Positions 51,584-60,540 of a stretch of 64,000 nt of DNA are shown here, one piece after another (positions within the stretch are counted from its first letter, which is position 1; each line of letters starts with the position of its first letter). Both the position numbers and the translations under genes were made by a program. The stretch covers positions 124,001 to 188,000 of the forward strand of contig NZ_ATAE01000003.1 in assembly GCF_000474275.2 (NCBI RefSeq). Direction: 5' to 3'. Under the pieces are notes generated by a model. It was not told the DNA's origin. It did not search any database and saw only the letters and a list, made by a program, of their open reading frames with translations. The DNA comes from Alkalihalophilus marmarensis DSM 21297 (GTDB lineage Bacteria; Bacillota; Bacilli; Bacillales; Bacillaceae_D).

Positions 51584-52024
51584 TCATAGAAACCACTGCG
51601 AATATTTATGAATCAGGTAATATGGAATGAAATAAGAGATAAACGTTTTATTAAGATTCCAATCGTTTCCGTAGGCAGCTCGTCCCATCCATTTCACCAA
51701 AAATTCAAGAATGGTTGTAAAGCATGTAAACACGAGTACCCATGAAGATGCTGACTCCTTTGTCCTCCTGATTAAATAAACCATGATAGAAGAAAACACT
51801 GGATACAATCCAAGATTAAGCGGCATTGTAGTTAAAAACTGCTTTTTCTTTAACACAGGCTTTAGCACCCAGAAATGATGACGGTCTCCCCAGATACATA
51901 AAATCGTGGCAATGACTGTTGCAAAAGGAGTAATTTTATAGAGAATCATTTTATTTCTCTTTCTAAATAATAAAGTGGCAAGGATCCAGGGGATAAAAAA
52001 GAAATAGAAAATATTTACTCGCAT
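51584..52024 (-). CDS. CBO0543-like membrane protein
   Basis: 146 residues with about four to five membrane spans. The closing part WNLNKTFISYFIPYYLIHKY followed by SQWF, and the earlier WGDRHHFWVLKP and LKKKQFLTTMPLNLGLYPVF, match a family I recall as CBO0543, found in spore formers. Function unknown. The ATG at 52024 has GAGGTGA 5-6 bases upstream. It stands alone between a small gene and the LolA-like lipoprotein gene. Confidence 0.7.
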   Translation of the reverse strand: MRVNIFYFFFIPWILATLLFRKRNKMILYKITPFATVIATILCIWGDRHHFWVLKPVLKKKQFLTTMPLNLGLYPVFSSIMVYLIRRTKESASSWVLVFTCFTTILEFLVKWMGRAAYGNDWNLNKTFISYFIPYYLIHKYSQWFL

Positions 52025-52103
52025 AGGAATCACCTCAGTCATAGCGTCTCACCTCATGAGTAAATTATGCTGAGGAATTGCTTAAAAGGCTAATAAAGAA
52101 TCG

Positions 52104-52134
52104 ATAAAAACCCGCCTGCTTGATACAGGACGGG
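52104..52134 (-). terminator. Terminator of the LolA-like lipoprotein gene A
   Basis: CCCGCCTGC (52111-52119) pairs with CAGGACGGG (52126-52134) with a mismatch near the loop; the A run at 52106-52110 is the T tract on the minus strand. Confidence 0.75.
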
Positions 52135-52165
52135 CCTTATCATTGTCATTCACATTGTCATTTGC

Positions 52166-53209
52166 TTATTGTAGAACGGCACCGATCTCAAGAAGAGAAT
52201 CTTTATTCATCTCTTCTCCAGATGCCATTAACTCGATATGCACTTCATCTTGCGACCAAAAAAGAAAGTGCATATCAAACATGTTCATATAGTGGCCTTC
52301 AAAGTCTTCTGTAGAGACTGGCTCTGATTCTTCAAGCATTTCTGTTTTGTCAGTTGTTAGAGAGATCATTAAATAATCAGTTCCATCAATGTAGTGGATT
52401 GTAGCCATGTCCATATCCTCAAAATAGGTTGCCTCTTCGAATTCAAAATTCTGAGGGATGCCTTCTAATTCTGGAATGGAGAAAGGTGCTGCTTCTTTTA
52501 ACTCTTCTAGTGTTAAAGATTCGGGCATGAAATCGTCAATCGTAAGAACTTCTGCATCCTCTGGTATATCAAATTGGAAAAGGGTTTCATCGATATCAAT
52601 ATTGTATTCAATATGTGTATATTCAACGGAAGAAGAAAATTCATCACTAATCCACATCATCTTAAGCGGCATATAGGTTTCTTCATCTACCCAAATATCA
52701 TAATTGACTTCGCCTAGAAAATCCTCTTCTTCTCCTTCTTTACTAGCCAGCGCCAAGTGAATTGTACTACGTCCGGCAATCGTTTCTTTTCCCATTACAG
52801 TCACATCTGTCGAATCAAGCATTTCAGTCAGGATTTCGCGGATGATCTCTCCCTCGCTAGGAGTCTCTTCAGCTAATTCATCTGATGTTTCAAAGACAGT
52901 TACCGTATTTTCATGAGGATCGTAGGACCACGATTCTTTGCCGTTAGAAATATGAAGATAACCATCTTCCATTTCTGTACGATATCTGTCAGGTTTAACA
53001 TTCCATTCTTTATACGTTGAAGATTCATTCTCATTTTCATTATTTTCCCCTTTGAATTTAAAGGTGGAGGAAACCTCAGCATAATAGCTTTCTAAGTTTT
53101 CTTGGGCTTCAACAGCCTTTTCAATAATTTCGTCGGTATTTTCAAGAGAGCATCCTGCTGTAAGGAAAATGGCTGTTGCTAGCGTGAAGGCAGCTTTAAT
53201 TTTTTTCAT
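52166..53209 (-). CDS. LolA-like lipoprotein A, divergent from a two-component system
   Basis: 347 residues. Lipobox LTAGC with Cys20, then a LolA/RseB-like fold: DEIIEKAVEAQENLESYYAE, YKEWNVKPDRYRTEMEDGYL, the Trp/Tyr rows and IWVDEETYMPLKMMW. The C-terminal part from about residue 240 (LTLEELKEAAPFSIPELEG, then a VEYTHI-type region) resembles DUF4367. It is related in layout to the lipoprotein encoded at the end of the sensor-kinase operon. LolA-like domains bind lipid or hydrophobic chains; the role here may be to sense envelope state. It starts 184 bases from the divergent response-regulator gene. Confidence 0.78.
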   Translation of the reverse strand: MKKIKAAFTLATAIFLTAGCSLENTDEIIEKAVEAQENLESYYAEVSSTFKFKGENNENENESSTYKEWNVKPDRYRTEMEDGYLHISNGKESWSYDPHENTVTVFETSDELAEETPSEGEIIREILTEMLDSTDVTVMGKETIAGRSTIHLALASKEGEEEDFLGEVNYDIWVDEETYMPLKMMWISDEFSSSVEYTHIEYNIDIDETLFQFDIPEDAEVLTIDDFMPESLTLEELKEAAPFSIPELEGIPQNFEFEEATYFEDMDMATIHYIDGTDYLMISLTTDKTEMLEESEPVSTEDFEGHYMNMFDMHFLFWSQDEVHIELMASGEEMNKDSLLEIGAVLQ

Positions 53210-53393
53210 AACTTTTCACCTCATTTTTGATTTATCTAACCGAATATAACTATAAAGAGGAAAAATAAAGAAAAAGAAAGGAATTTATAAAGAAAGTATG
53301 AAGTTCCGAGTTGGTCTTTTATAGAATCACATAATTTACTATAATAGGAAAATAGAGAAATGGATGCTAATTCATTAGAAGGAATGAAGAGGA

Positions 53394-54101
53394 ATGACAG
53401 AGACAATTCTCGTAATAGAAGACGACCGAGAGATTAGTAAAATACTAAATGAATACTTAATTCGTGAAGGATATAAAGTCGTCATGGCTCATGACGGAGA
53501 GGACGGGTTAAGACGCTTTGCTTCGATTCAACCCAACCTCCTCTTAGTTGATTTAATGCTTCCTAAGGTGGACGGCTTTGAAGTGTGCAGACAGGTGCGT
53601 CAACAAAGCGAGGTGCCGATCATCGTTGTAAGCGCCCGTCAAAGCGATATTGATAAAATACATAGTTTAGGGCTAGGAGCAGATGACTACATCACTAAGC
53701 CATTTAGTCCGCTCGAGCTTGTTGCCCGTGTTAAATCCCACCTTAGACGTTACCACCGTTACAATGGTCTAAAGGAAAAAGAGAAAGTGCTTAATTTTGA
53801 TGGGTTAATGATTAACACTAATCGTAGAATGGTAGAAAAAGAAGGCAATCCGCTGACCTTAACGATGAAGGAATTTGAACTACTGCTAGCACTTGCTGAA
53901 GCTCCGGGGCAAGTTTTTTCTAAGGAACAGCTGTATAACCGAGTATGGAAGCAAGATGATGCGGATGATATTCGTACAGTAACGGTTCATATAAAAAATG
54001 TACGTCGAAAGTTAGGCGACGGCAGTAAGCACCCCCGTTTTATTGATACAGTGTGGGGGATAGGCTATAAATTTATAGGTCAAAAACATGAAGATTCGTA
54101 A
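53394..54101 (+). CDS. OmpR-family response regulator
   Basis: 235 residues. Receiver domain with acidic pocket (VIEDDREI), phospho-acceptor Asp in LLLVDLMLPKVDG, Thr/Ser switch in VVSARQSD and Lys in YITKPFSP. The C-terminal winged helix has LTLTMKEFELLLALAEAPGQ and the closing TVTVHIKNVRRKLG with DTVWGIGYKF. It overlaps the kinase gene by 14 bases, so the pair is translationally coupled. The likely targets are the two flanking lipoprotein genes. AAGGA lies 10 bases before the ATG. Confidence 0.92.
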   Translation: MTETILVIEDDREISKILNEYLIREGYKVVMAHDGEDGLRRFASIQPNLLLVDLMLPKVDGFEVCRQVRQQSEVPIIVVSARQSDIDKIHSLGLGADDYITKPFSPLELVARVKSHLRRYHRYNGLKEKEKVLNFDGLMINTNRRMVEKEGNPLTLTMKEFELLLALAEAPGQVFSKEQLYNRVWKQDDADDIRTVTVHIKNVRRKLGDGSKHPRFIDTVWGIGYKFIGQKHEDS

Positions 54102-55494
54102 CTGGCTTCTTCTCCTTTTATGTGTCGTGATGGTGGTCCCTTTTGTATCGACTTATTTCTTTATCAGCTACATAAATGATTGGATTGAACGTGAACAATT
54201 TCAAGAATATATAGATACCTCTATTCGCATTCATCATCTTGCCTCCACCTTAAAAGAAAATCCTCGTCTTTATCAGTTTCCTCCAGTAGATGAAGAAGCC
54301 CTAGCGGGTGAAGTCAATGAGGATGAAATTGTACATATTTATTCAAAAGACCGCCAAGTCCTTTTAAATATTAATGGGCAGACGTTGTATACTGGTGCCG
54401 TCCCTGCAAACCAATTAATGCAAGGCTTATACGAAACAGAGGAATCCCTTTCTCATTTTACGTATAAGGAGCCAGTTTATTATGAAGATGAGATCATTGG
54501 CTATTTTGAAATTAAAAAAGAGAGAACAGAATTGATGAAACAAATTGATCGGGGCTCCATTTATACGGTTCTTTTTATGATTGGCGTGCTTATTTTGACA
54601 TTACTGATTACGCATTTCTTAGTCAGGCGGAGAATCGTAAGACCTGTGACTACTCTAGTAAAAGAGATGAAACATTTTGGGGCAGGAACCTTTCCAAAGA
54701 GGAAAGCGGATTACGGAATGAATGATGAATTTAGTGAACTGCTTGAAGGGTTTTATACGATGAGTGGGGAGATTAAAGAGGTTCAAGAGGTGAAGCAAAA
54801 ACTCATAGCTGCCATTTCGCATGATTTGCGCACCCCCTTAACTTCTATAAAAGCCTATGCAGAAGGATTAGCTCACCATCCCGAGAAGCAAGAAGAGTAC
54901 CGGGATGTGATTATTAGAAAAGCTAACTATATGGAAAAACTCGTGGAAGATCTTCTTTTGTATTCTAGGCTTGAGATGAACAGTTTGGAGTTAAATAGAC
55001 AGGTCGTTGATGGAGAAGAAGTAGCAGAGATGTTAGTGGATGGATACGCGGAAGTGTGTCATCAAAATGGGATTGAACTCATCACTCAAATTGACGTCCA
55101 GCCATGTGACATTCTTTGTGATGTCGATCGCCTAGTTCAAGTGATGGATAATCTTGTGACTAATGCAATCAGGCATACGAAAACAGGGAAAAAGATTGAA
55201 TTAACGGCCACGACTAAGCGAGATCTCCTGCCGTCAGATGTGCCGGTAGATGATGATTGGATTTATTTTATCGTACAAGATGAGGGGTCAGGCATAACGA
55301 AAGAAGACCTTACTCATGTGTTTAAATTATTTTATCAAGCAGACAGTGCAAGAAGTAAGGATCGGGGAAAGGGAGCTGGACTTGGTCTTGCGATTAGTAA
55401 ACAACTAATAGAGCTGCACGGCGGTGTGATTGGTGCTGCTTCTACATTAGGGGTTGGCAGCTGCTTTTATTTCGCCTTAAAAAAAGAAGAATAG
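54088..55494 (+). CDS. Sensor histidine kinase
   Basis: 468 residues. Membrane spans at about 6-27 and 158-178 frame a 130-residue extracellular sensor domain. A HAMP segment follows. The phospho-acceptor His is in AISHDLRTPLTSIKAYAEG. The ATP-binding domain has the N box (DNLVTNAIRHTKTGKK), G1 (VQDEGSGI) and G2 (GKGAGLGLAISKQL). It phosphorylates the regulator encoded before it. Stimulus unknown; the adjacent lipid-binding-type lipoproteins make an envelope signal plausible. Confidence 0.92.
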   Translation: MKIRNWLLLLLCVVMVVPFVSTYFFISYINDWIEREQFQEYIDTSIRIHHLASTLKENPRLYQFPPVDEEALAGEVNEDEIVHIYSKDRQVLLNINGQTLYTGAVPANQLMQGLYETEESLSHFTYKEPVYYEDEIIGYFEIKKERTELMKQIDRGSIYTVLFMIGVLILTLLITHFLVRRRIVRPVTTLVKEMKHFGAGTFPKRKADYGMNDEFSELLEGFYTMSGEIKEVQEVKQKLIAAISHDLRTPLTSIKAYAEGLAHHPEKQEEYRDVIIRKANYMEKLVEDLLLYSRLEMNSLELNRQVVDGEEVAEMLVDGYAEVCHQNGIELITQIDVQPCDILCDVDRLVQVMDNLVTNAIRHTKTGKKIELTATTKRDLLPSDVPVDDDWIYFIVQDEGSGITKEDLTHVFKLFYQADSARSKDRGKGAGLGLAISKQLIELHGGVIGAASTLGVGSCFYFALKKEE

Positions 55495-55501
55495 CGGGGG
55501 G

Positions 55502-56542
55502 ATGAGATTGAAAAATGTAGCTATTGGGGTCATGAGTATACTCCTTATTATAGTTAGCGGATGTCAGATGAGAGGGTTAAGCGGCAACGAGGTCATGGCA
55601 AGTATGCTTGAAGCAAATCAAACGGCGATCTCTTATTATATGGAAACGGATTATCAGGGGAATGACGGTGATCCATTTACTATGAAAGAATGGCGGATGG
55701 CGGATGGCAAGTTTCGTACAGAAATGTATGAAGGAGAGAAACTTGTTTATGTTTCGCTTTACAGTGACATTGGACATGTCCTGCTAGATTATGAAGAAGA
55801 ACAGCTGATCACGTATGATTCACCGGAAACGGCATCCTATTTAACACAGACACCTCGTGAGTCGATGATGCAGATGCTTGAAGCAATGCATGATCATTAC
55901 GACATTAAAGTAAAAGAGGAAGCCAAGCTTCTAGATAGAGAAGTATTTGTACTGGAACTTAGTTCAAAACAAAGTGATAACGATCAAATGGAACTTTGGA
56001 TTGATAAAGAAAATTGGGTGTTGCTGAAGACGGATTTTGTATTTGATGAGGAATGGATGACAAGTGAAGCAGCTGCTTTTGACATAAATCCTAAAATGGA
56101 AGAGTCGCTCTTTCTCATTGATGATACAATTGATTTCGAACCAGTCTCTCTAGATGATCTTGTTTCAAATGAGCAGGTTGACTTAGAAGAAGCAAAGGAG
56201 AAGACAGGATTTGACATCTTAACACCGACGCAAGAATATCATTTTCATGAGGCCACTATGTACCCTAGACCAGAGGATGAAATGGGTGTAACACTTACTT
56301 ACAGAGACGCAGAAGGCCGACACTTATTTTCATATGAGGTATTTAAACGAGATGAGCCTCTAGCAGCAGTCTTTGGAAATGAAGAAGAATTAACAGTTAG
56401 AGAATCTCCAGGTTTGTTAATTTGGGATCATACATTAAAAATGATTTCATGGCAAGAAGGTGATGTGTTATATAGATTTAATCCTGAAAATGATCTTATA
56501 ACTAAAGAAAAAGCACTGCAAATTGTAGAAGGACTAAGATAG
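55502..56542 (+). CDS. LolA-like lipoprotein B, last gene of the two-component operon
   Basis: 346 residues with lipobox IVSGC (Cys21 in the longer form). The layout matches lipoprotein A: EVMASMLEANQTAISYYMET, MKEWRMADGKFRTEMYEGEK, LWIDKENWVLLKTDFVF, and a C-terminal DUF4367-like part (VDLEEAKEKTGFDILTPTQE). Sequence identity between the two looks modest, but order and lengths agree. The gap to the kinase is 7 bases. A run of G directly abuts the ATG, so the TTG at 55508, with better spacing, may be the true start. Confidence 0.78.
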   Translation: MRLKNVAIGVMSILLIIVSGCQMRGLSGNEVMASMLEANQTAISYYMETDYQGNDGDPFTMKEWRMADGKFRTEMYEGEKLVYVSLYSDIGHVLLDYEEEQLITYDSPETASYLTQTPRESMMQMLEAMHDHYDIKVKEEAKLLDREVFVLELSSKQSDNDQMELWIDKENWVLLKTDFVFDEEWMTSEAAAFDINPKMEESLFLIDDTIDFEPVSLDDLVSNEQVDLEEAKEKTGFDILTPTQEYHFHEATMYPRPEDEMGVTLTYRDAEGRHLFSYEVFKRDEPLAAVFGNEEELTVRESPGLLIWDHTLKMISWQEGDVLYRFNPENDLITKEKALQIVEGLR

Positions 56543-56548
56543 ATAACG

Positions 56549-56585
56549 GGGAGCAATGACATGAAGATGTGGTGGCTCCCTTTTT
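56549..56585 (+). terminator. Terminator of the two-component operon
   Basis: GGGAGC (56549-56554) pairs with GCTCCC (56575-56580) closing a longer hairpin, then T5. Confidence 0.75.
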
Positions 56586-56630
56586 AATAGTAAGAGATGT
56601 TCTAAATAGATAATTAGGAAAGGAGACTTC

Positions 56631-57386
56631 ATGAAACTATACGGTGAATTTTCACAAGCGGATTGGCTAAAGGCACTACAAATAAGTAAAGCTGATGTTC
56701 CTGTTTCATTTATCATTCACGGGGAATGGGAGCATGAAGAGAACATCACTCAATGGAGAGATATATTAAAAGAGGAAATGCGGCTGCCGAAGTGGAATAG
56801 TGTAATGGGCAGACACAAGGGGGCGCAAGTAGGTTTTGCCAATGTATACGGAGCGCCTATGGCTGTAAATATCGTTCATCAATTTGCGGCTAGCGGGACT
56901 GAGGTCTTTATTCAAACAGGCTATTTCGGCGGATTGTCATTAGAAGTTAAGTATGGAGATATTTTCATTGTAACGGAAGCTGTGATGGGGGATGGGGTCT
57001 CAACTTCCTATTTGACTGGCGAAATAACGGTGAAGTCAGATCCTGAGCTTGTTGCATTAGCTGTGAAGTATTGTGAAAACAAAGGGTACAGCTATACTAC
57101 AGGTTCTATTTATTCAACTAACACCCTGCTGCTTGAAACAAAGGATCTGATCAAAGCATGGGCTAGTAAAGGGTGTATAGGAGTAGATATGGAAACGGCC
57201 GTGACCATAGCAGCAGCTCAGTACTTTAATAAACGAGCTGTAGGTTTGTTAACACTTTCTGATCATTTAATAAATGGTGATACCCTATACACTTATACCG
57301 AAGATCGTGAAGCGGTTGAGGCTCGTACAGATGAGCGAGTTAGAGAAGTCGCCCTTTATCTAGCAGCAGGAGAGTGGGGTGATTAA
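56631..57386 (+). CDS. Nucleoside phosphorylase (uridine phosphorylase type)
   Basis: 251 residues of the PNP/UDP family: NSVMGRHKGAQVGFANVYGA, the phosphate-site region QTGYFGGLSLEVKYGDIFI and the purine/pyrimidine loop CIGVDMETAVTIAAAQYFNK with LLTLSDHL. The DMET motif gives the ribose-binding Glu. The fit is better with uridine phosphorylase than with PNP, but base preference cannot be fixed from sequence. AAGGAGA lies 6 bases before the ATG. The next small gene begins at the base after its stop. Confidence 0.82.
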   Translation: MKLYGEFSQADWLKALQISKADVPVSFIIHGEWEHEENITQWRDILKEEMRLPKWNSVMGRHKGAQVGFANVYGAPMAVNIVHQFAASGTEVFIQTGYFGGLSLEVKYGDIFIVTEAVMGDGVSTSYLTGEITVKSDPELVALAVKYCENKGYSYTTGSIYSTNTLLLETKDLIKAWASKGCIGVDMETAVTIAAAQYFNKRAVGLLTLSDHLINGDTLYTYTEDREAVEARTDERVREVALYLAAGEWGD

Positions 57387-57572
57387 ATGGAAGATATGTA
57401 TCTATTTATCATAGTTATTGTTGCATTATCGCTCTTTTATAACGGATATAAAAGAAAAATGAATTACGATATAAAACGGTTAGAACTAGAATTAGAACAC
57501 AAGAAGATTGATCTTGAAACAAAGAAAATAGATTATGCCAGACACGTGAGTAAAGATCAAAAGCATGTTTAA
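57387..57572 (+). CDS. 61-residue membrane-anchored coiled-coil peptide
   Basis: One N-terminal membrane span (MYLFIIVIVALSLFYNGYKR) and a highly charged helix with heptad-like Leu/Ile spacing (IKRLELELEHKKIDLETKKI). The ATG starts directly after the stop of the phosphorylase gene, with its ribosome-binding site (AGGAGAGTGGG) inside that gene. No family recognised. The tail length suits a small oligomerising membrane protein. Confidence 0.65.
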   Translation: MEDMYLFIIVIVALSLFYNGYKRKMNYDIKRLELELEHKKIDLETKKIDYARHVSKDQKHV

Positions 57573-57574
57573 AG

Positions 57575-57606
57575 AAGCATTTCTGTCACACAGAGATGCT
57601 TTTTCT
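57575..57606 (+). terminator. Terminator of the phosphorylase operon
   Basis: 57576-57585 pairs with 57591-57600 over 10 bp (one G-U), then TTTTTCTT. Confidence 0.8.
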
Positions 57607-57632
57607 TAAGGAATGAAGAATGGAGATGAATC

Positions 57633-58397
57633 ATGAACAAACAAAAAATAGCTATGCTGCATTTATTACTTAATGCCGGAGAGGTTGAAATAAATCAAAG
57701 CCTCATAACACAAGCCGTACAAAAAGCAGCTGAAAAGGGAGCAGAATGGATTATTACTCCAGAGCTAGCTGTCAGCGGACTTCAATTCACAAAAGAATGC
57801 GGCACGGATTGGATTGAGCAGCAGCCAGATGAATGGATGTCTAGTTTAATGGAAGTGGCTAAGTCTTCAGCAGTAACCCTCTTTATAGGGGCACCTGAAA
57901 AAGATCCTAAAGGGGAATTGTTTAATTCAGTATTTGTCATTAATCGAGAGGGGCAGCTGATCGGAAGACAAAGGAAGCTTTCAAGTGTAACGGATGATTG
58001 GTCCTCGTCAGGAGAGCGTCTTCAACCAATAACAATTGATCATGTAAACGCTGGTATTCTCATTTGTGCTGATTCCTACACAAAAAAGAACGCTGTAGCT
58101 CTTAGAGATAAAGGAGCGGAAATCCTTATTGCGCCATCTTCCTGGGGACCGGGGCTGCATGGGCCAAATGGAGAGTGGGAAGCTAGAACAATAGATACCG
58201 GTCTGCCGATGTTTGTATGTAATCGTACAGGTGAAGATGAAACTGTTACTTTTTGGGAAGCTAAAAGTCTAGTGATTGATCATGGGGTACACTTGCTTGC
58301 CCATCATTCAAGAGAATCAGCGATATTACTGTTCGATTGGGATTTTGATAAAAGGGAGTTACTATCAACTGAATTTGAGGTTGAATATATCATTTGA
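57633..58397 (+). CDS. Carbon-nitrogen hydrolase (nitrilase superfamily)
   Basis: 254 residues with Glu in WIITPELAVSG, Lys in GRQRKLSS and Cys in ILICADSYTK, the nitrilase-superfamily triad. The sequence around the Cys (CADSYTKKNAVALRDKGAEI) differs clearly from the omega-amidase-like protein earlier in the window, so the two are not close paralogues. Substrate unknown; amidase activity is expected. TGGAGATGA precedes the ATG. It lies downstream of the phosphorylase terminator. Confidence 0.82.
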   Translation: MNKQKIAMLHLLLNAGEVEINQSLITQAVQKAAEKGAEWIITPELAVSGLQFTKECGTDWIEQQPDEWMSSLMEVAKSSAVTLFIGAPEKDPKGELFNSVFVINREGQLIGRQRKLSSVTDDWSSSGERLQPITIDHVNAGILICADSYTKKNAVALRDKGAEILIAPSSWGPGLHGPNGEWEARTIDTGLPMFVCNRTGEDETVTFWEAKSLVIDHGVHLLAHHSRESAILLFDWDFDKRELLSTEFEVEYII

Positions 58398-58469
58398 AAA
58401 TTGAAACCTTATTCGATGTCACCCGTACATACAAGGTAGGGTGACAACTAAAAAAGAGGAGCTGCCGTG

Positions 58470-58889
58470 ATGAAAAAATTACCTTTCATCTTATTATTGA
58501 CTTTCGTTCTGCTCATAATTTTAACTGGTTGCGGGAATGATCTGACTTACTCTGAAGTCTCGATTGATCATGTAGAATCCAATCTAGATGCATTCATTCA
58601 ACAAGCAGAGCCAGAGAACGGGATTTATCTCTTCTTCCATAATGATGACAGCTTTTATGTCTATGTAACGAGCGGTCATCTCACCCAAGGAGAAAGACCT
58701 TTGCACATTTCTAATTTTAATATAGAGCGCGAGGCGGATGTATTAAACATTTATTATGAAGAAGAGCAAGCAGAAGAAGAGTCTAATAACCACCGTTTGT
58801 ATCTTGTTAAGTTGGATAAACCAATTGAGGAAATCAACGCATATAAAAATGGCGAAGAAATTCCATTTGCAATGGTAGGCGGCAGTTAG
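58470..58889 (+). CDS. Small lipoprotein of unknown function
   Basis: 139 residues. Signal peptide KKLPFILLLTFVLLIILTGC with lipobox LTGC. The mature part is acidic and beta-rich (GIYLFFHNDDSFYVYVTSGH, then HRLYLVKLDKPIEEINAYKN). No catalytic motif and no family recognised. The ATG at 58470 has AGAGGAG 7 bases upstream; the GTG just before it is the alternative. It precedes htpX with an 84-base gap. Confidence 0.7.
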   Translation: MKKLPFILLLTFVLLIILTGCGNDLTYSEVSIDHVESNLDAFIQQAEPENGIYLFFHNDDSFYVYVTSGHLTQGERPLHISNFNIEREADVLNIYYEEEQAEEESNNHRLYLVKLDKPIEEINAYKNGEEIPFAMVGGS

Positions 58890-58973
58890 TTCACGTTTTT
58901 GTTATCATTTTTACACCCTTTATTAGATAGTCGTGTTAAACTAGCACATATTAATGTAATTGGAGGATGAAGA

Positions 58974-59888
58974 ATGGGAAAACGATTATTATTATTAATT
59001 GTCACAAATATTCTCGTTATGACGACCATCGTCATTGTTTGGTCACTCATAACGACCTATACGGGAATAAATGGATCATTCCAAACAGGTGCTCCTGGTG
59101 TTGGAATTGACTTTATTGCGCTTGGTGTATTCAGTTTGCTTGTAGGTTTCTCAGGGGCATTTATCTCCCTTGCAATGTCACGTTTTGTTGCAAAAATGAT
59201 GATGAAAGTAAAGATTCTAGATCCTGATGGGAATTTGACTCACGAAGAACGCGCAGTGGTAGAGAAAGTGCATCGTCTATCACGTGCTGCAGGATTAGCT
59301 CATATGCCGCAGGTTGGTATTTATCCATCTGCAGAGGTCAATGCTTTCGCTACAGGACCATCAAAAAAACGTTCGCTTGTTGCAGTTTCGCAAGGATTAT
59401 TAAATACGATGGATGATGATGCAGTTGAAGGCGTTATTGCCCATGAAGTCGCTCACGTAGCGAATGGAGATATGGTGACGATGACGCTCTTGCAAGGGGT
59501 AATTAATACATTTGTTGTCTTCTTCTCGCGTATTGTAGCGATTATCGTTTCAAGGTTTGCACGTGAGGAATTACAATGGATTGTTCAGTTTGCTGCTATT
59601 ATAATTTTCCAAATCCTCTTCTCTATCCTTGGAAGTCTTGTTGTCAGTGCGTATTCCCGTCACCGAGAATTCCATGCTGACCGCGGGGGGGCGGATCTTG
59701 CGGGACGTGATAAAATGGCACATGCCCTACGTTCACTTAAAGCATATGTAGACCGTGCGAATGTACATGATCGTACGAATGACAGTGCTGTTCAAACGAT
59801 GAAAATTAACGGAAAAGGTGGAGTGATGAGATTATTCTCTACTCACCCAGACCTTGATGAGCGTATTGCACGTTTAGAAGAACGTTAA
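58974..59888 (+). CDS. htpX: Membrane metalloprotease HtpX
   Basis: 304 residues of peptidase family M48. Two membrane spans near the N-terminus, the zinc site [10 protein letters not shown] (HExxH), a membrane hairpin after it, and the third zinc ligand Glu in [24 protein letters not shown] before the active site and [15 protein letters not shown] at the end are typical. HtpX degrades damaged or misfolded membrane proteins with FtsH. GGAGGATGA precedes the ATG. A strong terminator follows. Confidence 0.93.
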   Translation: MGKRLLLLIVTNILVMTTIVIVWSLITTYTGINGSFQTGAPGVGIDFIALGVFSLLVGFSGAFISLAMSRFVAKMMMKVKILDPDGNLTHEERAVVEKVHRLSRAAGLAHMPQVGIYPSAEVNAFATGPSKKRSLVAVSQGLLNTMDDDAVEGVIAHEVAHVANGDMVTMTLLQGVINTFVVFFSRIVAIIVSRFAREELQWIVQFAAIIIFQILFSILGSLVVSAYSRHREFHADRGGADLAGRDKMAHALRSLKAYVDRANVHDRTNDSAVQTMKINGKGGVMRLFSTHPDLDERIARLEER

Positions 59889-59894
59889 ATGTAG

Positions 59895-59926
59895 AAAGCG
59901 AATCCTTTTAAGGATTCGCTTTTTTG
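59895..59926 (+). terminator. Terminator of htpX
   Basis: AAAGCGAATCCTT (59895-59907) pairs with AAGGATTCGCTTT (59910-59922), then T run. Confidence 0.9.
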
Positions 59927-60042
59927 CATATATGTGCCGGTTATACTTTTGGAAATTTATCAGTATTGAGTTATGCCGCAGTTCAGTTCAACTGAAAATC
60001 CTAAAATGTAGTGTAGGTGTAAGCCCGCCGCTTCTGAAATAT

Positions 60043-60112
60043 GCCTCGCTTTCCACGGTGAGCTGCGGGGTCTCATCCCTGATCTAGGCACCGCTCAAGA
60101 TCTCTCTAACAT
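60043..60112 (-). repeat. Fragment of the Bacillus intergenic repeat
   Basis: CCTCGCTTTCCACGG and GGGGTCTCATCCCTGATCT match parts of the reverse complement of the copy at 60404-60540, with the middle part missing. Confidence 0.5.
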
Positions 60113-60164
60113 AAATGCCTCAAACATGGGTTACAGCAAAGTCTTCGCTCCTGAACTATACTTC

Positions 60165-60260
60165 GCTTTTCGCGGGGAGCTAGTGAGCTTCCTCGGGCTA
60201 ATGCCCTGTGGGATCTCACTCCTGCTCTAGTCCCTGCAGAAGTCTCCATATAGTTCATCC
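60165..60260 (-). repeat. Degenerate inverted copy of the Bacillus intergenic repeat
   Basis: Keeps the order TCGCTTTTCGCGG, GCTTCCTCGG, CCTGTGGGATCTCA, then TCCCTGCAGAAGTCT, which is the reverse-complement order of the copy at 60404-60540. Its ends have drifted. Confidence 0.6.
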
Positions 60261-60403
60261 GCTAAGGGGTTGCATTGAATAATTATCAAGTGGAGCGATT
60301 TAGTTATGGTTCAGTTCAAATTAATAAAAGCAGACATCCTTGGGTTCATCTGCTAAGGTCACTGAACAGCTGCTTATATTGAGGGAGCAACTTAACAACA
60401 TCC

Positions 60404-60540
60404 TTCCTCCGTTGATTGTAGCGGAAGGCACCGACTCCAGCGGGATGTGCGTGACCAGGGAGATCCCACAGGAGCCAATGCGACGAGGAAGCTCCCGGAC
60501 CGCCCGTGGAAAGCGTGTGCCTGCAGTGGAAATCAACAAT
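60404..60540 (+). repeat. Bacillus intergenic repeat element, near-complete copy
   Basis: Starts GTTGATTGTAGCGGAAGGCA and ends TGCCTGCAGTGGAAATCAAC; the ends are imperfect inverted repeats of each other. Inside are GAGATCCCACAGGAGC, GAGGAAGCTCCCGGACCGCC and GTGGAAAGCG blocks, which I recognise from intergenic repeats seen widely in Bacillus genomes. No coding capacity. It can fold into a long imperfect hairpin. Confidence 0.7.
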
